Under the pieces are notes generated by a model. It searched no databases and was not told the origin of the DNA. It saw nothing but the letters and a program-made list of their open reading frames with translations. DNA of 64,000 nucleotides from Morchella semilibera (taxonomy: Eukaryota > Ascomycota > Pezizomycetes > Pezizales > Morchellaceae), in the NCBI GenBank assembly GCA_009192285.1, contig WBVU01000015.1, positions 62,001-126,000 of the forward strand, given 5' to 3'. A program made the position numbers and the translations under genes. Below are positions 60,887 through 64,000 of this stretch, piece by piece; the first letter of the stretch is position 1; each line of letters begins with the position of its first letter.

Positions 60887-61966
60887 CTACAGCCTCGGTG
60901 GCCCCTCAACAATGAACCACCTCCTCACCCCATCCCCGCCATCCTCCCACCGCACCCTCCCCTCCCCCGCCAGCTTCTCCAATATCTGCACCACGCCCCT
61001 CTCCGCCGCCGCCGCCAGCTCCGGCCCCAGCCCTTGATACACCTCGGCGACGATCTCAGCGGCCGCGACGCCCTCGGACCCGCCCCACAGCGCCGCCAGC
61101 TTCGCCCTCTCCTGGCGCCGCCTCAGCACCGCCAGCACCTGGTCCTCCCGGTTCTGCCGGTGCCGGATGTAGTACGCGATCTTCCTTTCCGCGTCGTCGA
61201 CGGCGGCGCCGTGCGCGGGGTACAGCCTCGCCGCGCCCACGCCGGCCAGCTGCGCCAGCGACGCCATGTACGCCGCCAGATCCTCAAACACGGTTGTGCC
61301 GTGGCCTAACACGGTGTCGCCCGTGAGCAGCGCGTTCTCCTCGCGCAGGTGGAAGCACATGTGGTCGGGCGTGTGGCCGGGGGTGTGTAGCGCGGTTAGG
61401 GTCGCGCCGGGGACGCTGAAGGTCTGGCCGTGGGCGATGGGGTGCTGCGTGGCGGCGGGGGTGTGTTTGTGGACTTTTGTGGCGGGGGAGGAGGAGAGGA
61501 GGGCGGGGAGGCCGCCGACGTGGTCGCCGTGGTGGTGGGTTAGGAGGCAGGTGCTGATGGTGGCGCCCTCGGTGGTGAGGACGGACTGGAGCGTGCTGTG
61601 CCAGAGGGGGTGGCCGGCGGCGGTGTCGACTAGGATGCGGTTGGGGCCCGTGCCGAGGAGGTAGGTGTTTGTGCCTTGGAGGGTGAACTGCGGGGGTGTT
61701 AGGTGTGGCTGAGTGGGGTTGGGGGGCCTACTTACCTTTCCGGGGTTGTGGCCGAGTATTCGGATCACCGCTGGGGAGAGACGCTCTGATGCGGGGAGGG
61801 GGGGGAGACTGGCGAGCTGGGCAGCGAGGAACTCGTCATGGGCGGTCTTGGGCTCTGACATTGTATGTATTCTGTTCAAGAAGAAGAGGGGATGGTATTG
61901 ATTGATCAGTCGAGGCCCTTTAGTTGCTGTTGTTGTTGTGAGTGCTCTTCGTGTGAGAGTGGACAT
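60887..61966 (-). CDS. LACTB2-like metallo-beta-lactamase-fold hydrolase
   Basis: Two exons, 61966-61736 and 61687-60887. The 48-nt intron (GTAAGT donor, CCTAAC branch, GCAG acceptor) is a multiple of three with no stop, so the unspliced frame stays open with 16 extra residues (VSRPPNPTQ and onward). Splicing gives GHNPGK-FTLQGTNTYLLG, the family start, and 343 aa. Zinc-ligand motif HHHGDHVGG is followed by HTPGHTPDHMCF, TGDTVLG and the C-terminal YPAHGAAVDD His. Mammalian LACTB2 is a mitochondrial single-strand ribonuclease; fungal relatives are little studied and some act in polyketide clusters, but no PKS is nearby. A first ATG at 61966 adds a basic MSTLTRRALTTTTATKG presequence; a second ATG at 61861 (MSEPKTAHDEF) would give a cytosolic form. 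Confidence 0.9.
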   Translation of the reverse strand: MSTLTRRALTTTTATKGPRLINQYHPLFFLNRIHTMSEPKTAHDEFLAAQLASLPPLPASERLSPAVIRILGHNPGKVSRPPNPTQPHLTPPQFTLQGTNTYLLGTGPNRILVDTAAGHPLWHSTLQSVLTTEGATISTCLLTHHHGDHVGGLPALLSSSPATKVHKHTPAATQHPIAHGQTFSVPGATLTALHTPGHTPDHMCFHLREENALLTGDTVLGHGTTVFEDLAAYMASLAQLAGVGAARLYPAHGAAVDDAERKIAYYIRHRQNREDQVLAVLRRRQERAKLAALWGGSEGVAAAEIVAEVYQGLGPELAAAAERGVVQILEKLAGEGRVRWEDGGDGVRRWFIVEGPPRL

Positions 61967-62514
61967 GAAGTTGAATCTGGAATATATTGGGAGGATCTAG
62001 GATCGAGGACTCGAGAGCTGATGTGATTTTATATACAAGGAGAAGGTTGTATTTACACCCAATCAATATGACGCAGATATTTTTGATTACTTTTCTATTG
62101 CCATCCGTACCCGAGGTAACTTTTCTTTGTGGGGGGAGTCGCGTAATCAACAATGATCTCGTCTTCGTAAAAGTGCAGTCGGAGTCACAAGCAATCACAC
62201 ACAAAACCCACAAACCAATCATTTCCCTTCCCTCTGTCGGCTCATCACAGCAACTCACTCACCCTGGTAATGATCACGCTTGCATAAAAAAAAATATGTA
62301 TGAGGTGAAACAAAAAGCAAAAAAAAGAAATGGATTTAAATCGATTCCATTTGATGCCCGTACTGACTACTGCTACTACTACTGTCCCGGGCATACACAG
62401 AAAAACACACACTTGATATACATCTATATCCATCCATCCACCCACCCACCACCACCCACCCGACCAAACCCAAAGAAAAAAAAAAAACACGCACGGGGGA
62501 GGAAGAGGGGACAT
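61967..62514. promoter_or_regulatory. Promoter side of LACTB2-like gene and 3' end of complex I gene
   Basis: 548 bp upstream of the LACTB2-like start and downstream of the NDUFA9-type stop. Contains A-rich tracts near 62286-62330, a CCATCCATCCACCCACCC stretch near 62430-62460 and an A12-like run at 62475-62487. No gene. Confidence 0.5.
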
Positions 62515-64000
62515 CTAGATGAGGTCGTGCTCGACGTGCAGATACTTCCTATCCTCCCTCTTCTCCTTCTCCGTCATTGGCGGCAGATCATAGTATGTCG
62601 CAGGACTATCACCCCACCACCTCGTTAGCAGAAACCCCAAAACACACGCAAAGGAAGGAAGAAAGGGTAAAAGAGAAAAAAAAGAGAGACATACCGGAAG
62701 TGCCTGGTGTACTGATACGCCACCTCATCCACATTGTCCGGCGCAATCCCCAGGTCCGCAAACGTCTTCGCGCTAGGGTCAATAACCTGGTCGATAAACT
62801 CCCTCTCCACCTCATCGGGCGAGACCGTTGGCCACCACAGGTAGTCGAGCGCCCTCGCGATCGTCTTCAGCACTGGCTTCGGTAGGTTGATGTGGCGGCG
62901 CTTGTGGATGATGTCGCGGTCGACGATTTTTGCTAGCTCGGCCATGGAGTACTCCTGTGGGCCGTAGAGCTCAAACGTCTGCCCCGCCGTGGTGTCGTCG
63001 TACGCGATTGTTTGCAGGGCCTTGCCCACGTCCGTGACGTGCACGGGGCGGAAGCGCTGTGCCATGTTGTTGGCCGTAAACAGGTTGGTGATGGAGGCGA
63101 GCTTGAGCAGGAGGCGGTCCTCGAAGCCGAACATGGGCGAGGGGCGCACGATCGTCGTCTCTGGGAAGATCAGGCGGGCGTCTTCTTCGGCGCGGCCCTT
63201 TGTGGCATAGAACTTGGAGGGGGAGTTTGGGTTGGCGTTGTAGGATGAGACGTGGATGAAGCGGTCGACATCGTATTTGGCGACGGCTTCGGCGATGCGC
63301 TGCGTGCCTTCGACGTGGACGTCTTCATAGGTGAAATTCCTGTTATACCGTCAGCCGTAGCCTAAACGCAGCCTGTAGCAGTAAGAAGACGTACTTGGTG
63401 GTGTAGTCACGCCCGACGAGATTGAAGACTATGTCAGAGTGCCTTACGCTCTCCTCGATCGAGGGTGTGTTCCTCAGATCAAACTCCTATTTCCCCCCCA
63501 CGCGCAGATATCAGCGCCCGTCTCCAACCCATCTCCCCACACAGCCTTCTAGCTCCCTAAAGAATACTCACCACCATGACAATTCTACCAAGATCCCCAG
63601 TGAGCTTGAGATGGCGCTTGGTCATCTCCTCACGGAACGGGACCACAACGGTGCACCCATTGCAAGCTGTCCCCCGCAACCTACATCAACACACATCCCG
63701 TATACCCTTTTCTTCTCCCGGGGGGAAGTACATACCGAGCTTGTTGACGATGTAACGCCCGAGGAATCCAGTAGCCCCAAAGACAGTTACGGTGTGACCT
63801 ATATGCGTACTACAATTAGCAATCTGCGAGCCCAATCCCTCCGCCGCCATCATATATATCCGGGTACGAACCTCCAATTGAAGACCTATCCACCCCCCAC
63901 GCACACAGCATTAGCACCCACCCAAAGCAGCGACAGCGCAAGCACACACTCACCTCCCACCGCCCGGCTGGCGAATGATCGGCTTTCCGGTTCTCGTGAT
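62515..64000 (-). CDS. NADH:ubiquinone oxidoreductase 40-kDa subunit (NDUFA9), 5' end beyond window
   Basis: Minus-strand exons in the window are 64000-63954 (partial), 63885-63872 (14 nt), 63798-63736, 63666-63572, 63486-63395, 63339-62695 and 62605-62515. Together they read [46 protein letters not shown] in one frame. [10 protein letters not shown] is the dinucleotide-binding turn of this atypical short-chain dehydrogenase. VVVPFREEMTKRHLKLTGDLG, RNTPSIEESVRHSDIVFNLVGRDYTT and FIHVSSYNANPNSPSKFYATKGRAEE follow. The C-terminus ends RPATYYDLPPMTEKEKREDRKYLHVEHDLI. It is an accessory subunit on the matrix side of mitochondrial complex I that binds NADPH and stabilises the membrane-peripheral arm junction. 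The mitochondrial presequence is outside the window. The 14-nt micro-exon is supported by both flanking frames. Confidence 0.95.
63872..63885 (-). other. 14-nt micro-exon of the NDUFA9 gene
   Basis: On the minus strand a TATAG acceptor precedes GTCTTCAATTGGAG, which is followed by a GTTCGT donor. Only its inclusion links PGGGR to [10 protein letters not shown] as R-SSIGG-H with the family's GRSS..GHT pattern. Confidence 0.85.

Noticed and set aside
63667-63680. Earlier splice acceptor (GATGTAG) for the fourth-last NDUFA9 exon
   Set aside because: It breaks the frame with the upstream exon; the acceptor GACAG at 63667 restores [14 protein letters not shown].

Overview
This looks like nuclear DNA of a filamentous ascomycete fungus. 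The coding genes carry short introns of roughly 48-110 nt with GTRNGT donors, CTRAC-type branch sites and YAG acceptors. They encode fungal-type proteins: an NLR-like hydrolase/NB-ARC protein, a Swi5/Ace2-type zinc-finger factor, a fungal monocarboxylate-type MFS carrier, a secreted Ser/Gly-rich family and an ankyrin/CorA-like pair. About fourteen supported loci in 64 kb is low density for an ascomycete. Together with AT-rich gaps full of short inverted-repeat elements this suggests a repeat-rich genome of the Pezizomycetes kind, but that placement is inference. No viral, LTR-retrotransposon, LINE, tRNA, rRNA or CRISPR signal was found.

Layout. 1-8.8 kb is gene-poor and crowded with 100-260 bp MITE-like inverted repeats. 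8.85-11.8 kb holds a divergent pair: a mitochondrial enoyl-CoA hydratase-type enzyme (minus) and an uncharacterised 441-residue protein (plus). 12-14.9 kb is empty. 14.95-19.5 kb carries the NLR-like gene (eight exons, about 1347 aa), converging on a FAX/GST-like gene (20.5-21.3 kb, minus). After a 2.8 kb gap come the zinc-finger factor (24.1-26.0 kb, minus), the ubiquitin-S27a fusion (28.1-28.7 kb, plus), a secreted protein (31.2-32.5 kb), an MFS transporter (35.3-36.7 kb) and VAC14 (38.1-41.1 kb). 44.7-48.6 kb holds an ankyrin-repeat ORF interrupted by a one-base frameshift, followed by a CorA-like membrane module; these may be parts of one decaying Ank-CorA gene. A 6 kb stretch without recognisable genes follows. 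The right end is denser: ATM1 (54.7-57.7 kb, minus, 11 exons), a 106-residue basic protein (59.6 kb, plus), a LACTB2-like metallo-hydrolase (60.9-62.0 kb, minus) and the 40-kDa complex I subunit NDUFA9 (minus, its 5' end beyond the window).

The genes do not form a pathway cluster. There is a loose mitochondrial theme (hydratase, ATM1, LACTB2-like, complex I subunit), the usual housekeeping genes (UBI3, VAC14), and two loci of the fast-evolving fungal self/non-self recognition kind (the NLR-like gene and the ankyrin gene with near-identical repeats). The most unusual non-coding signal is the palindrome TACATGTA. I count it 33 times by eye, against about one expected by chance, and no copy lies inside a confident coding exon. 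Other non-coding signals are a three-copy TA-flanked MITE family and many G/C mononucleotide runs, several of them inside introns. All exon coordinates were derived by hand from splice signals and reading-frame continuity; no alignment or search was run.
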